Below, in pieces: positions 1 to 8,665 of a stretch of 64,000 bases of DNA (the first letter of the stretch is position 1; the number at the start of each line of letters is the position of its first letter). The position numbers and the translations under genes were made by a program. Location of the stretch: assembly GCF_902833085.1 (NCBI RefSeq), contig NZ_CADFEB010000006.1, forward strand, positions 186,001 to 250,000. Direction: 5' to 3'. Below the pieces are notes generated by a model. That model made no database searches. It was not told the origin of the DNA and was given only the letters and a program-made list of their open reading frames with translations. This DNA is from Burkholderia ubonensis. Its GTDB lineage: Bacteria; Pseudomonadota; Gammaproteobacteria; Burkholderiales; Burkholderiaceae.

Positions 1-546
1 ATAGGCCTGGTCGGCCGCGATCACCATCGCGTCGACCAGGTCGAGCTTCTTGAGCTCGACGGTCTTGGTGACGGGATTGGCGAGGCGCGTCTTGCCGGCT
101 TCCATCGGGCCGCCGGACACGAAGATCACCGGGATGTTGAGGCGCATCGCGGCCATCAGCATGCCGGGGGTGATCTTGTCGCAGTTGGAGATGCACACCA
201 TCGCGTCGGCGCAGTGCGCGTTGACCATGTATTCGACCGAATCCGCGATGATGTCGCGGCTGGGCAGCGAATACAGCATGCCGTCGTGGCCCATCGCGAT
301 GCCGTCGTCGACTGCGATGGTGTTGAATTCCTTGGCGACGCCGCCCGCGGCCTCGATCTCGCGCGCGACGAGCTGGCCGAGGTCCTTCAGGTGCACGTGC
401 CCGGGCACGAACTGGGTGAACGAGTTGACCACCGCGATGATCGGCTTCGAGAAATCGTCGTCTTTCATGCCGGTGGCGCGCCACAGGGAACGCGCGCCCG
501 CCATGTTGCGGCCGGCGGTGGAGGTTTTGGAACGGTATGCGGGCAT
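1..546 (-). CDS. ilvD: Dihydroxy-acid dehydratase, N-terminal 182 residues (runs off the left edge)
   Basis: This is the start of IlvD, the Fe-S enzyme that dehydrates dihydroxy acids in valine, leucine and isoleucine synthesis. The minus-strand translation begins MPAYRSKTSTAGRNMAGARS and continues with the family's conserved stretches: VNSFTQFVPGHVHL, the IAVDDGIAMGHDGMLYSLPSR block, the cluster-ligand region MVCISNCDKITPGM and FVSGGPMEAGK. These conserved blocks appear in the expected order without a frameshift. The start ATG (544-546) is the one that gives the usual IlvD N-terminus. About two thirds of the protein lies outside the window. The gap up to the LysR gene end holds its promoter region, and no clear leader was recognised there. 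Confidence 0.97.
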   Translation of the reverse strand, partial: MPAYRSKTSTAGRNMAGARSLWRATGMKDDDFSKPIIAVVNSFTQFVPGHVHLKDLGQLVAREIEAAGGVAKEFNTIAVDDGIAMGHDGMLYSLPSRDIIADSVEYMVNAHCADAMVCISNCDKITPGMLMAAMRLNIPVIFVSGGPMEAGKTRLANPVTKTVELKKLDLVDAMVIAADQAY

Positions 547-754
547 TGTGGTTGCTGTAGAGAAAAATCGATCGCAGAAAGGAAGCGGGCCTTGCGGGTA
601 AGGGCCACTCGCGCCCGTGCGAACAACCTCTTGAGCTGCGCTGTGGGCAAACCGGGAGATTATCCCATAGCCGGTCGAGTGGGGGCGGCGCGGGGCATTC
701 CGGTGATTGTCGGCAGGCCGCACGAGCAAGTGCGGCCACCCGGTGCGGCGCGAT

Positions 755-1768
755 CTACGTCGACGGCGCCGCCGCCGGAACCCTCTGCATCCGTTCGATC
801 AACGCCAGCACGTGCGGCCGGCTCTCTCCCTTCGCATGCACGAAGTAATAGCTGAGCGGCGAGGCGACCTCGTGGCGGCTTACGCGGACGAGGCCGCTAC
901 GCTCGAGATAGGCCGCGGCGAGCGGCCTGCGCGCCAGCGCCACGCCGAGCCCGGCCTCCGCGGCGGCCAGCACCACCGTATAGTCCTCGAAACGGCGATC
1001 CTGGGCGCGCGGCTTGAGCGGGATGTCCAGCGCACCGAACCACGCGCGCCAGCCGGTCGCATCGCCGTCGTGCAGCAGCGGCACGTCGAGTAGCGCGGCG
1101 TCGCCGCGTCGCTGGCGCTGCTTCGTCAACTGCGCGGCGAGCGCGCGATTCGCGACCGGATACAGCGTCTCCTGCATGAACGGCCTGACGTCGAGTTCGC
1201 GCCAGCTGCCGCGTCCGTAGCGAATCCCCAGATCCGCGTCGCCGCGGGCGATATCCGCGTTGCGATGCCCGATATCCAGCTCGATGCGCAGGGGCGGCGC
1301 TTCGCGCTCGAAAGCGGTCTGGCGCTCGAAGAACCACAGCTTGGCGAATGCGGGCACCACGCTCAGCTTGACCAGTTGCGGGCTGCGCGGCGAGCGCCAC
1401 TGATCCGCGGCGCCGTCGATGATCGCGAACGCCTGCTCGATCCGGCCGACGAAGCGTTGCCCGTCGGGCGTCAGCCGCACGCCTCGCGCATGGCGTTCGA
1501 ACAATGTCATGCCGAGCCAGTTTTCCACCGCCGCAACGCGCCGGCTGATCGCGCCGTGCGTGAGTCCGGCGACCTCGGCGGCCGCCAGGAAGGAGCCTTC
1601 ACGCGCGACCGTGCAAACCGTCTCGAGGCTGGCGAGCGGCGGCCGCGCGCCGGGCGCAGGCAAAGAAGCAGGGGGCGGGGCGGACGCGGTGCCGGAAGAC
1701 GACCCGGCCGCCGCGGGTTCGCGCGGCCCGCGTGTCGGCCGGCGGGCGGAGGTGTGAGCCATTTTCAC
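755..1768 (-). CDS. LysR-family transcriptional regulator (GcvA-like)
   Basis: A 337-residue LysR-type regulator. The winged helix-turn-helix lies at about residues 45-105 (SLETVCTVAREGSFLAAAEV, then AISRRVAAVENWLG and FERHARGVRLTPDGQ). The remainder is the periplasmic-binding-like effector domain. The effector half has the GcvA/AmpR-type pattern (DLGIRYGRGSW). The first 44 residues are a Pro/Ala/Arg/Ser-rich extension not usual in the family, so translation may begin downstream of the annotated ATG. It is divergent from the EamA transporter gene with about 57 bp between starts, the classic arrangement for a LysR regulator and its target. The effector is unknown. Confidence 0.9.
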   Translation of the reverse strand: MKMAHTSARRPTRGPREPAAAGSSSGTASAPPPASLPAPGARPPLASLETVCTVAREGSFLAAAEVAGLTHGAISRRVAAVENWLGMTLFERHARGVRLTPDGQRFVGRIEQAFAIIDGAADQWRSPRSPQLVKLSVVPAFAKLWFFERQTAFEREAPPLRIELDIGHRNADIARGDADLGIRYGRGSWRELDVRPFMQETLYPVANRALAAQLTKQRQRRGDAALLDVPLLHDGDATGWRAWFGALDIPLKPRAQDRRFEDYTVVLAAAEAGLGVALARRPLAAAYLERSGLVRVSRHEVASPLSYYFVHAKGESRPHVLALIERMQRVPAAAPST

Positions 1769-1825
1769 ATCACGACGTTCATCTATGCGCTAGCTTAGCA
1801 TCTCGCGACACGGCACCATCGCTGC

Positions 1826-2725
1826 ATGAACACACTGTCATCGACCCCATCGCGCGACGCCCGGCTGCCGCTCGTCGCCGCAGGCGCGGTTGCGTTCACG
1901 ATTCTGTCGTGGGCATCCGCTTTCCCGTTCATCCGGATCGGCCTGCAGGGCTTGCCGCCGATACAGCTCGCGGCGGCACGTTTTGCCACCGCTGCCGTGC
2001 TGGTGATCGTCTGGCTCGCCTGGCGCCGGCCACGCTTGCCGGCATGGCGCGATGCGCTGCGGTTCCTGCTGTGCGGTTTTCTGGGCATTGCGCTTTACAA
2101 CGCGCTGCTCAACACCGGCGAGACAACCGTGGCGCCGGGCGCGGCCAGTTTCATCGTCAATACGTTGCCGATTTTTACGGCGCTGCTGGCGTCCGTGTTT
2201 CTCGGAGAGCGCTTCAGCCGCTGGGGATGGTTCGGTTCGCTGATCAGTCTTGCCGGCATTGCCGTGATTGCGCGTGGTCAGCCGGGCGGCCTGACGCTTG
2301 GCGCGGGCAGCACGCTGATACTCGGCGCAGCGTGGTGTTCGGCGAGCTACTTCGTGTTGCAGCGGCGGCTGATTCCGTTGTACGGCGCGCTGACATGTAC
2401 CGCGTACACGCTGCTGGCGGGCGCGCTGTGGCTCAGTCCATGGTTGCCCGGCGCGCTGGGATCACTCGGCAGCGCGTCGAGCGCGACGTTGACGGCGGTG
2501 GTGGTGCTCGGCGTGTTTCCCGCGGCTCTCGGTTACGCGACGTGGACCTTCGCGCTCGGTTACTTCGGTGCGGCGCGCGCGTCGAATTTCCTCTATCTGA
2601 CGCCCGCGGTGGCGACCGTATTGTCGGCGGTGCTGACCGGGGAGCGTCCTGGCATCGCGACGTTGTGCGGCGGCCTGATGGCGATTGCCGGTGTGGTGGT
2701 CGTGGCGTTGCGGGGGCGCACGTAA
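1826..2725 (+). CDS. EamA/DMT-family transporter (10 TM)
   Basis: A 299-residue inner-membrane protein of the drug/metabolite transporter superfamily. It has two tandem EamA domains of about 140 residues, each with five hydrophobic segments. The first repeat contains the family pattern WASAFPFIRIGLQGLPPIQL and ends near the GERFSRWGWFG stretch. The second ends with LTGERPGIATLCGGLMAIAG. Members export amino acids and other small metabolites, but the sequence does not identify a substrate. It is divergently paired with the LysR gene, its probable regulator. The start is the ATG at 1826, which gives a short polar leader before the first membrane segment. Confidence 0.9.
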   Translation: MNTLSSTPSRDARLPLVAAGAVAFTILSWASAFPFIRIGLQGLPPIQLAAARFATAAVLVIVWLAWRRPRLPAWRDALRFLLCGFLGIALYNALLNTGETTVAPGAASFIVNTLPIFTALLASVFLGERFSRWGWFGSLISLAGIAVIARGQPGGLTLGAGSTLILGAAWCSASYFVLQRRLIPLYGALTCTAYTLLAGALWLSPWLPGALGSLGSASSATLTAVVVLGVFPAALGYATWTFALGYFGAARASNFLYLTPAVATVLSAVLTGERPGIATLCGGLMAIAGVVVVALRGRT

Positions 2726-2809
2726 GGTCGATTCGAAACTCGCGATGCATTTCGACTCGCGCCGATCGTCAATGGATCGGTGCGAGCGCGCTTCTTTCCG
2801 TCTTCCGGG

Positions 2810-3006
2810 CTACCTGGCCGCGATAGCCTGAATCTCGACCTGAAGATTTGGTGCCACCAGGCCGGCAACGATCACCAGGGTCGACGCGGGGGCATGGCCG
2901 GAATGTATAGCCAGCGCGCCGCAGTCGAAGCCGAGACGCCGTGACTGTAACGGGAGAACGGCGCGGCGATGCCGTCTGGATTATGAAATTGAATGGTCGT
3001 CGTCAT
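2810..3006 (-). pseudogene. RidA/YjgF-family remnant (internal deletion and frameshift)
   Basis: Two pieces of one RidA-like gene sit on the minus strand in different frames. From the ATG at 3006 the N-terminal piece reads MTTTIQFHNPDGIAAPFSRY and on to ARWLYI, a typical RidA start. From about 2905 a second frame reads ASTLVIVAGLVAPNLQVEIQ and ends AIAAR followed by a stop at 2810-2812, a typical RidA C-terminus. Intact family members are about 130 residues. Only about 65 can be recovered here, so roughly the middle half has been lost at the junction near 2905. It is unlikely to yield a functional 2-iminobutanoate/2-iminopropanoate deaminase. Confidence 0.75.
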
Positions 3007-3208
3007 TATTTCGCGGTCGGTATTCGATCCTGTCTGGCGGGGCTCGCAGGCAGTTAATGGGAAATTGATGAAGGGGCCGTCCAATTTACTCGGACCGCGT
3101 ATATGCGCATATGCTGTGCATCTGTTCAGCAGCAGGACCGGCCTCGGAAATATACGTCACTGACGGCCTGCGCGAGGCGTCGTTAACGGATCGCATACGG
3201 AAGAAGAC

Positions 3209-3898
3209 ATGGAAACCGAAAGAAGTGTCTCGGATACGAATGGCGGACTCGCGAACATGCCCCCGGAGACTGGCTCGTGGCAAGTCGCCCTGGAAACGAT
3301 AGTGCGCGGCGTGGAGGGCATTCAGATCCCCGCCTCGACGGATTGGCCCACGGCGAAGCTATCCCTTGCGGACAACAATGGGCAGTGGAAATTCTCTGCC
3401 GTCCTGGTGGCGATCGTGGCGCGGAGCGAGCCGACGATCTTGCTTACCAAGCGTTCGTCGGGGCTAAGTGAATATTCGTCGCACGTCAGTTTCCCGGGCG
3501 GACGTCCGGCGGAGTCCGACCACGATGTCGGGGCGACCGCACTGCGCGAAGCTTTCGAAGAAATCCGCCTCGAGCCCGGCGCGGTCCAACTTGTCGGGTG
3601 CTTGCCGCTTCACAAAACAAGAAAGCGCAATCATGCCATTTTCCCGGTTGTCGGCATCGTGTCGGATACGGCCGACTGGGAGGCGGCGCCTGCCGAAGTT
3701 GACGAGATATTCGAGTTTCCGTTTGCCTCGCTGCTGAATCCGGATCTGCCACGGCAGTACATCAACGGAGAGCGCGCTGGCTCCTGGTACTGGGCCGATC
3801 AAAGGCATGACATCTGGGGAGTCACAGCGGTCATCCTGAAGTCGCTGGCTGGTTTGGCGCTTGACTCTACGCGCAGCGAGCGTTTACGTCACGGCTAG
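3209..3898 (+). CDS. Nudix hydrolase, CoA pyrophosphatase-like (UPF0035/NudL type)
   Basis: A 229-residue Nudix enzyme. Residues 78-121 carry the CoA-pyrophosphatase signature: ILLTKRSSGLSEYSSHVSFP, then PGG and the helix ATALREAFEEIRLEPG with the metal-binding REXXEE core. The spacing between PGG and the REXXEE helix fits the NudL/NUDT7 subgroup better than MutT. These enzymes cleave CoA and its derivatives to acyl-phosphopantetheine and 3',5'-ADP. The start at 3209 is preceded by a GGAAGAAG ribosome-binding site. Base composition is visibly less GC-rich than the flanking core genes, and the gene stands alone between a pseudogene and a repeat-bearing gap, so recent acquisition is possible. 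Substrate preference is inferred from the motif only. Confidence 0.82.
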   Translation: METERSVSDTNGGLANMPPETGSWQVALETIVRGVEGIQIPASTDWPTAKLSLADNNGQWKFSAVLVAIVARSEPTILLTKRSSGLSEYSSHVSFPGGRPAESDHDVGATALREAFEEIRLEPGAVQLVGCLPLHKTRKRNHAIFPVVGIVSDTADWEAAPAEVDEIFEFPFASLLNPDLPRQYINGERAGSWYWADQRHDIWGVTAVILKSLAGLALDSTRSERLRHG

Positions 3899-4571
3899 AT
3901 TCACGCATTTGATGCGTAAATAAATGTGTATTTAAAAATCATCGCGCAACGATGCCGCATGCCCGTTTTGGGCGTTCGACCTGTATGAAAAATCAGGGTG
4001 ACGCCGGATGATCCGTGGTCTAATTTTATAAAAAATGACGAATCAGAATAAGCGCTCGCGAGCGAATTATTCCTGGATGACGCGAATGATCGAGGATAGA
4101 AAAATAACCATTCGCTCGGCTTGAAAAGAATGATTTAGTCGGCGCCGGAACGCATTGTTCCGCTTCTCGCGCCAATCCGGAAGGGTCACGGGGGACGCAT
4201 GTCGAGCACAGCCGATTCCAGCTAGCCATTCAGCATCCTGTTCAGCCGCATCAGCCGCATCAGCCGCATCAGCCGCATCAGCCGCATCAGCCGCATCAGC
4301 CGCATCAGCCGCATCAGCCGCATCAGCCGCATCAGCGGCGGGCCGGTTGCTTCGCAGCGACTGCGGCCGGTGCCGGGGCGTGGCGAGGGCGTAAGGGACA
4401 AGCCATTGAAATAATTAGGTTAACGAAGCGAATGGCAGGCTGAGATGGCCGCATGTCTCGGTGGCCACGCTCGGGAAGATCCAGACGTCGAAGGCGGCAG
4501 CCGGGCGCCGCACGACGGTTGAAGCGCATTCGTCGCCCGCGCGAAGCGGGATTTTCTTTCCAGGAGAAACC
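3899..4571. other. 673-bp intergenic region upstream of the ThDP enzyme gene
   Basis: The first 350 bases are AT-rich for this genome and contain no supported gene. The middle contains the 9-bp tandem repeat described separately. The last 200 bases are GC-rich and end in a good ribosome-binding site (CAGGAGAAACC) before the ATG at 4572. A promoter for the downstream pair must lie here, but no convincing -35/-10 pair was identified. Confidence 0.6.
4243..4332. repeat. Ten tandem copies of a 9-bp unit (CAGCCGCAT)
   Basis: The unit CAGCCGCAT is repeated ten times without a mismatch, followed by a degenerate partial copy. It lies in an intergenic region about 240 bp before the ThDP enzyme start. 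Because the unit is a multiple of three it keeps any frame open. It reads Ala-Ala-Ser on the plus strand and Met-Arg-Leu on the minus strand, but neither reading belongs to a recognisable protein. Perfect identity implies recent slippage, so copy number is expected to vary between strains. Confidence 0.95.
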
Positions 4572-6506
4572 ATGACCACCGGAACCCAAGCTGTCCAGCA
4601 GCGCTGGGCGCGCGATTACGTATTCGACGCGATGCGCGACATCGGCATCCATTACATCTTCGGCGTGCCGGGCACCAACGAGATTCCGATCATCGACGGG
4701 ACGTCCTACCCGGAGAACCAGGTCGAGTACATCGAGTGCCTGCACGAGAACATCGCGATCGGCGCCGCGATGGGCGCGGCGCGGATGACCAACAAGCCGG
4801 GCGTCGCGGTGGTGCATGTGACGCCGGGCATCGCGCATGCGGTCGGCAACCTGTTCAATGCTGCGCGCTCGCAAGTGCCGCTCGTGATCCTGTGCTGCCA
4901 GCAGCAGAACGAGCTGGTGACCCAGGAGCCGCTGCTCGCGTCCAACCTGGTCGAGATCGCGCGGCAATTCACGAAGTGGGCGCATGAGGTGCGCACGGCC
5001 GAAGAGCTGCCGCTCGTGCTGCAGCGCGCGTTCAAGGAGGCGATGTCGCCGCCCAACGGGCCCGTGTTCGTGTCGATTCCGTGGGAATTCACGATGCGCC
5101 GCATCGGCGACGAGGACCGCCTGCCCGGCATCACGCGGATCTCGCCGCACTTCACCGCCGACGCCGATGCGATTCGCGAAGCGGCGATGCTGCTGGCCCA
5201 GGCACGGAATCCGATCATCGTCGGCGGCGACGCGGTCGGCTACGCCGGCGCGTGGCACGAGCTGCAGCAACTGGCGGAGCTGATCGGCGCGCCGGTGCTG
5301 CTGCAATCGTTCAGCAGCCTCGCCAATTTCCCGAACGACGACTATCACTGGCAGGGCGAGTTGCCGGGCAAGCAGCAGGACGTCCAGCGGACCTTCGGCG
5401 CGCACGACGTCGCGTTTCTGGTCGGCTTCAGCAACCAGGCGCAGGTCGCCGTCTTCAAGTATTCGGACGGTCCGCTGATTCCGCCGGGCGTCAGGCAGGT
5501 CTACCTGAGCAACAACACCTGGGACATCGGCAAGAATTTCTATGGCGAGTCGGCCCTGTTCGGCGACATCAAGGCGACCTTGCCGCTCGTCAGCGACATC
5601 GTGCGCCAGCACCGTCCCGCCGGCGCGGACGCGCGCAACGACCGGCTGCGCGTGCTCGACGCCAGCCGGCGCGTCGCGTGGGATCAGTATCTCGCGAAGG
5701 CGATGACGCAGGACGAGATCTGGGCGGTGGTCGTCGCCGACGCGCTGCGCCGCGAAATCCAGGCGCGCGGCCTCGGCAGGAAGTTCGTCTACGTGCACGA
5801 GGCCGTGTCCGATTCCGCGCCGTTCCAGTACCTGCTGCCGCTCGGCACCGAGAGCGCGGCGCCGATCAGCTACTACTGCGTCGGCGGCGGCTCGCTCGGC
5901 TGGTCGATGCCGGCCTCGCTCGGCATCAAGCTCGAGCGGGACGGCTGGCAGAGCGTCGAGACGAGCCTCGTCGTCAACGCGGTCGGCGACGGCTCGTCGC
6001 TGTTCTATCCGCAGACCTGGTGGACCGCCGGCCATCACGACCTCGGGGTGCTCTACATCGTCACCAACAACCACGAGTACCACACGCTGCAGCTGGGGCT
6101 GCAGCAGGTGATCCAGGCGTACGGTTCGTCGCCCGGCTACGGCTGGAAGCCGAAGACGGACGATCCCGACTACCTGCGCATTCACCGGCCCGCGCCCGAT
6201 TTCGTGTCGATCGCGAAGGCGCTGGGCGGCGCCGAGGGCGAAATCGTGCGGCTGCCGGAGAACGTGCGCGCCGCCGTGAAGCGCGGCATCGACCATGTGC
6301 TGCTGAAGCGCCAGCCGTACGTCCTCGACGTGCGCACCGCCGGCGACCCGCCGCCGACGCCGCCCACTGCCGCAGCGGCCCGCGCGAAAGCGATGCAGCG
6401 CTACCTCGAACAGCCGCCGCTCGACGTGTTCCACGAGGAGGCGGTGAGCGCGCTCGGCGCGAACGGCGAGGGCGCGCCGACGCCGAACCTGCGCGTGATC
6501 TTCTGA
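4572..6506 (+). CDS. Thiamine-diphosphate-dependent enzyme (acetolactate synthase/2-oxoacid decarboxylase superfamily)
   Basis: A 644-residue three-domain ThDP enzyme. The N-terminal Pyr domain has FGVPGTNEIPI near residues 30-40 and the cofactor-activating glutamate in ECLHENIAIG (Glu59). The C-terminal PP domain has the GDGS ... NN metal/ThDP motif, starting near residue 472 (VGDGSSLFYP) and ending with VTNN about 28 residues later. It is longer than typical acetolactate synthases (about 570) and lacks a neighbouring small subunit, so a biosynthetic AHAS role is unlikely. The close downstream flavin amine oxidase suggests that the two act in sequence: oxidative deamination to a 2-oxoacid, then decarboxylation or carboligation. 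Start chosen from the AGGAG site at 4562. The substrate is not predictable. Confidence 0.85.
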   Translation: MTTGTQAVQQRWARDYVFDAMRDIGIHYIFGVPGTNEIPIIDGTSYPENQVEYIECLHENIAIGAAMGAARMTNKPGVAVVHVTPGIAHAVGNLFNAARSQVPLVILCCQQQNELVTQEPLLASNLVEIARQFTKWAHEVRTAEELPLVLQRAFKEAMSPPNGPVFVSIPWEFTMRRIGDEDRLPGITRISPHFTADADAIREAAMLLAQARNPIIVGGDAVGYAGAWHELQQLAELIGAPVLLQSFSSLANFPNDDYHWQGELPGKQQDVQRTFGAHDVAFLVGFSNQAQVAVFKYSDGPLIPPGVRQVYLSNNTWDIGKNFYGESALFGDIKATLPLVSDIVRQHRPAGADARNDRLRVLDASRRVAWDQYLAKAMTQDEIWAVVVADALRREIQARGLGRKFVYVHEAVSDSAPFQYLLPLGTESAAPISYYCVGGGSLGWSMPASLGIKLERDGWQSVETSLVVNAVGDGSSLFYPQTWWTAGHHDLGVLYIVTNNHEYHTLQLGLQQVIQAYGSSPGYGWKPKTDDPDYLRIHRPAPDFVSIAKALGGAEGEIVRLPENVRAAVKRGIDHVLLKRQPYVLDVRTAGDPPPTPPTAAAARAKAMQRYLEQPPLDVFHEEAVSALGANGEGAPTPNLRVIF

Positions 6507-6608
6507 CCGACGCGGCCGCCGTCCGACGGCGGCCGGATTTGCATCGAAGCAAGCGCATTCCGCGCGGAGAACCATCCACCCGTATCAGACAACAGGAGGA
6601 AGGAGATC

Positions 6609-8216
6609 ATGGCTGACGAACTGATCGACATTGCGATCGTGGGCGCAGGGATATCGGGCGTATATAGCGCATGGCGCCTTCAGCAGGCCGATTCGCGGCG
6701 CAAGATCGTCGTATTCGAAGGCAGCGATCGCATCGGCGGCCGGCTGCTGTCGGTCAAGCCGCCGGGCATCGACAATATGGTGGCGGAGCTCGGGGGGATG
6801 CGCATCCTGCCGAAGGTGCAGCCGCTTATCGCGAAGCTGATCGACACGATCAATCCGATCCTGCCGCCGAGCCAGCATATCGATCTCTACAAGTTTCCGG
6901 TCGACGAGCCGGTCAACCTCGCGTATCTGCGCGGCGTCCATTTGCGGCTGTCGGATTTCACGCAGGAGCCGGCGAAGGTGCCGTACAAGTTGTCGTTCCT
7001 CGAGCGCGGGGAGACGGCGGGCGCCATCATCATCAATGCGATCGAGCAGATCGTGCCCGGCATCACCGCGAAGGGGCTGAACGAGGACCAGCGCCGGCAG
7101 ATGGCCCAGCAGGCCAGCTTCGGCGGCGTACCGCTTTACAAGCAGGGCTTCTGGAACGTGCTGTTGCGCGTGATCGACGGCGAGGCGTACCAGCTCGGCG
7201 TCGACGCCGGCGGCTACAACACGACCCTGACCAACTGGAACGCGGCAGACGCGATTCCGTGGTTCCTGTCGGACTTCGGTGTCGGTGCGTCGTACATGGG
7301 CTTCAAGAAGGGTTTCCAGGAGGTGCCGAAGTCGGTCGCGGGGCTCTTCATGCAAGCCGGTGGGGACGTGCGGTTCGGGGCGACGGTAGCCGGCCTCGAA
7401 TGGGTCGACGGCGCGTTCGAGTTCCACGCGCAGGGCAAGCGGATCCGCGCCCGCCAGGTGATTCTGGCGATGCCGCGGCGGGCGATCGACCTGCTCGCGC
7501 AAAGCAGCGCGATGCTCGGGGAAATCAGCGGATTGACGTCGAGCGTCACGCCGCGCCCGCTGTTCAAGCTGTTCACGACGTATGCGAATCCGTGGTGGCG
7601 CGCGTCGGGTTATACGCGGACGACGGCGACCGGCGAGTCGGAGTTCGTGCCCGTGGAGCTGGGCAGGTCGGTGACGGATTTGCCGGTGCGGCAGGTGTAC
7701 TACTGGCCGAAATCGGATGGAACGGCCGCGACCGGCGGGCCGTCGATGCTGCTCGCTAGCTATGACGACGGCACCAACGTCGGGTTCTGGGACGGCTTGC
7801 GGCCGCAGCGCCGGCAAGCACGGCAAGGCGGCCGCGAAGTGGCGGAGGTGACGGATCCGTTCATCGGCGCGGATGCCGACCAGGCCGACGAATTGCCGTG
7901 GTTCCGGTATCACGCGCCGCGGCGGATGGTGGCCGAGGTGGCCCGGCAACTCGCGACGGTTCACGGGCTGGCGCATACGCCGGAAGTCAGGAACGCGGCG
8001 TTCCGGGACTGGGGCGATGATCCGTACGGCGGTGGATGGAACAGCTGGAATATCGGCGTGAAGAGCTGGGAGGTGAAGCACAAGATCGTCCAGCCGATCG
8101 ACGGCAGGCCGCTGTTCATCTGCGGGGAAGCGTATTCGGATGCGCAGGGGTGGGTGGAGGGGGCGTTGCAGACTGCGGATTTTGTGTTGGAGAGGTTGGG
8201 GGTTGGGGGGCTGTGA
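6609..8216 (+). CDS. Flavin-containing amine oxidase / L-amino-acid oxidase-like protein
   Basis: A 535-residue FAD enzyme of the monoamine oxidase family. The N-terminus carries the Rossmann dinucleotide motif IAIVGAGISGVYSAWRL, the FEGSDRIGGRLLS segment and the MVAELGGMRI stretch typical of L-amino-acid oxidases. The C-terminus has the FAD-covering pattern PLFICGEAYSDAQGWVEGAL. No signal peptide or C-terminal membrane anchor is visible, so it should be cytoplasmic. It starts 102 bp after the ThDP enzyme with a strong AGGAGGAAGGAG ribosome-binding site and is probably co-transcribed. The likely reaction is oxidation of an amino acid or amine to an imine/2-oxoacid with release of H2O2 and ammonia. 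The specific substrate is unknown. Confidence 0.87.
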   Translation: MADELIDIAIVGAGISGVYSAWRLQQADSRRKIVVFEGSDRIGGRLLSVKPPGIDNMVAELGGMRILPKVQPLIAKLIDTINPILPPSQHIDLYKFPVDEPVNLAYLRGVHLRLSDFTQEPAKVPYKLSFLERGETAGAIIINAIEQIVPGITAKGLNEDQRRQMAQQASFGGVPLYKQGFWNVLLRVIDGEAYQLGVDAGGYNTTLTNWNAADAIPWFLSDFGVGASYMGFKKGFQEVPKSVAGLFMQAGGDVRFGATVAGLEWVDGAFEFHAQGKRIRARQVILAMPRRAIDLLAQSSAMLGEISGLTSSVTPRPLFKLFTTYANPWWRASGYTRTTATGESEFVPVELGRSVTDLPVRQVYYWPKSDGTAATGGPSMLLASYDDGTNVGFWDGLRPQRRQARQGGREVAEVTDPFIGADADQADELPWFRYHAPRRMVAEVARQLATVHGLAHTPEVRNAAFRDWGDDPYGGGWNSWNIGVKSWEVKHKIVQPIDGRPLFICGEAYSDAQGWVEGALQTADFVLERLGVGGL

Positions 8217-8665
8217 GGGCTGGGTGAGCGGTGCGGCGGGGCGGACGCGCCCCGTCGCGTGTATGCCGCGTTTGGATCGACGCTCGCCGTGGATGGATGA
8301 GCCACAGCGCCGCGTGACCGGCGCGGGAGTAGCCTTGCGCAAGCCAGCAGGCGAGTGGTTGCGATGGGGCGATCCGCGTTGGCCGGAGACGGAGAGGAGT
8401 CTCTCTGATGATTTCCGGGCGGCTCAAACCGACCCACTGCCGGTCATCGTTGTGCAGTAGCGGTGACCGCTTGCAAGGTACAACGCCCCTTCTTTTAGGC
8501 GGGTAGTGAACCGTCGCTCACCAACTGAATCCAGACATCTACATATAGGGACGGCCGTCCATTGGAACAAAATTATGCGAGCCGACGGAATCCTGTGTGC
8601 AATCCCCGTCCACTAATCATCGCGTTGTACACTTTGGCCCGATCTAACACGGGAAGGCATACAGG
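8217..8665. other. Intergenic junction between core-like genes and the accessory island
   Basis: No supported gene. Base composition drops noticeably after about 8450, marking the left side of the lower-GC island. A short inverted repeat (AGCGG-TGA-CCGCT, 8459-8471) lies at this transition. Its right half, TGACCGCTT, recurs at 15409-15417 near the other end of the island. Confidence 0.5.

Noticed and set aside
4243..4332. CRISPR-like array
   Set aside because: The units are contiguous 9-mers with no spacers, so this is a microsatellite-type tandem repeat.
4572..6506. Acetolactate synthase large subunit (ilvB)
   Set aside because: The length, the missing small subunit and the amine oxidase partner argue against branched-chain biosynthesis; only superfamily membership is claimed.
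4332..6575. 747-codon minus-strand frame ending in the tandem repeat
   Set aside because: Lies entirely opposite the ThDP enzyme gene; no ribosome-binding site or domain.
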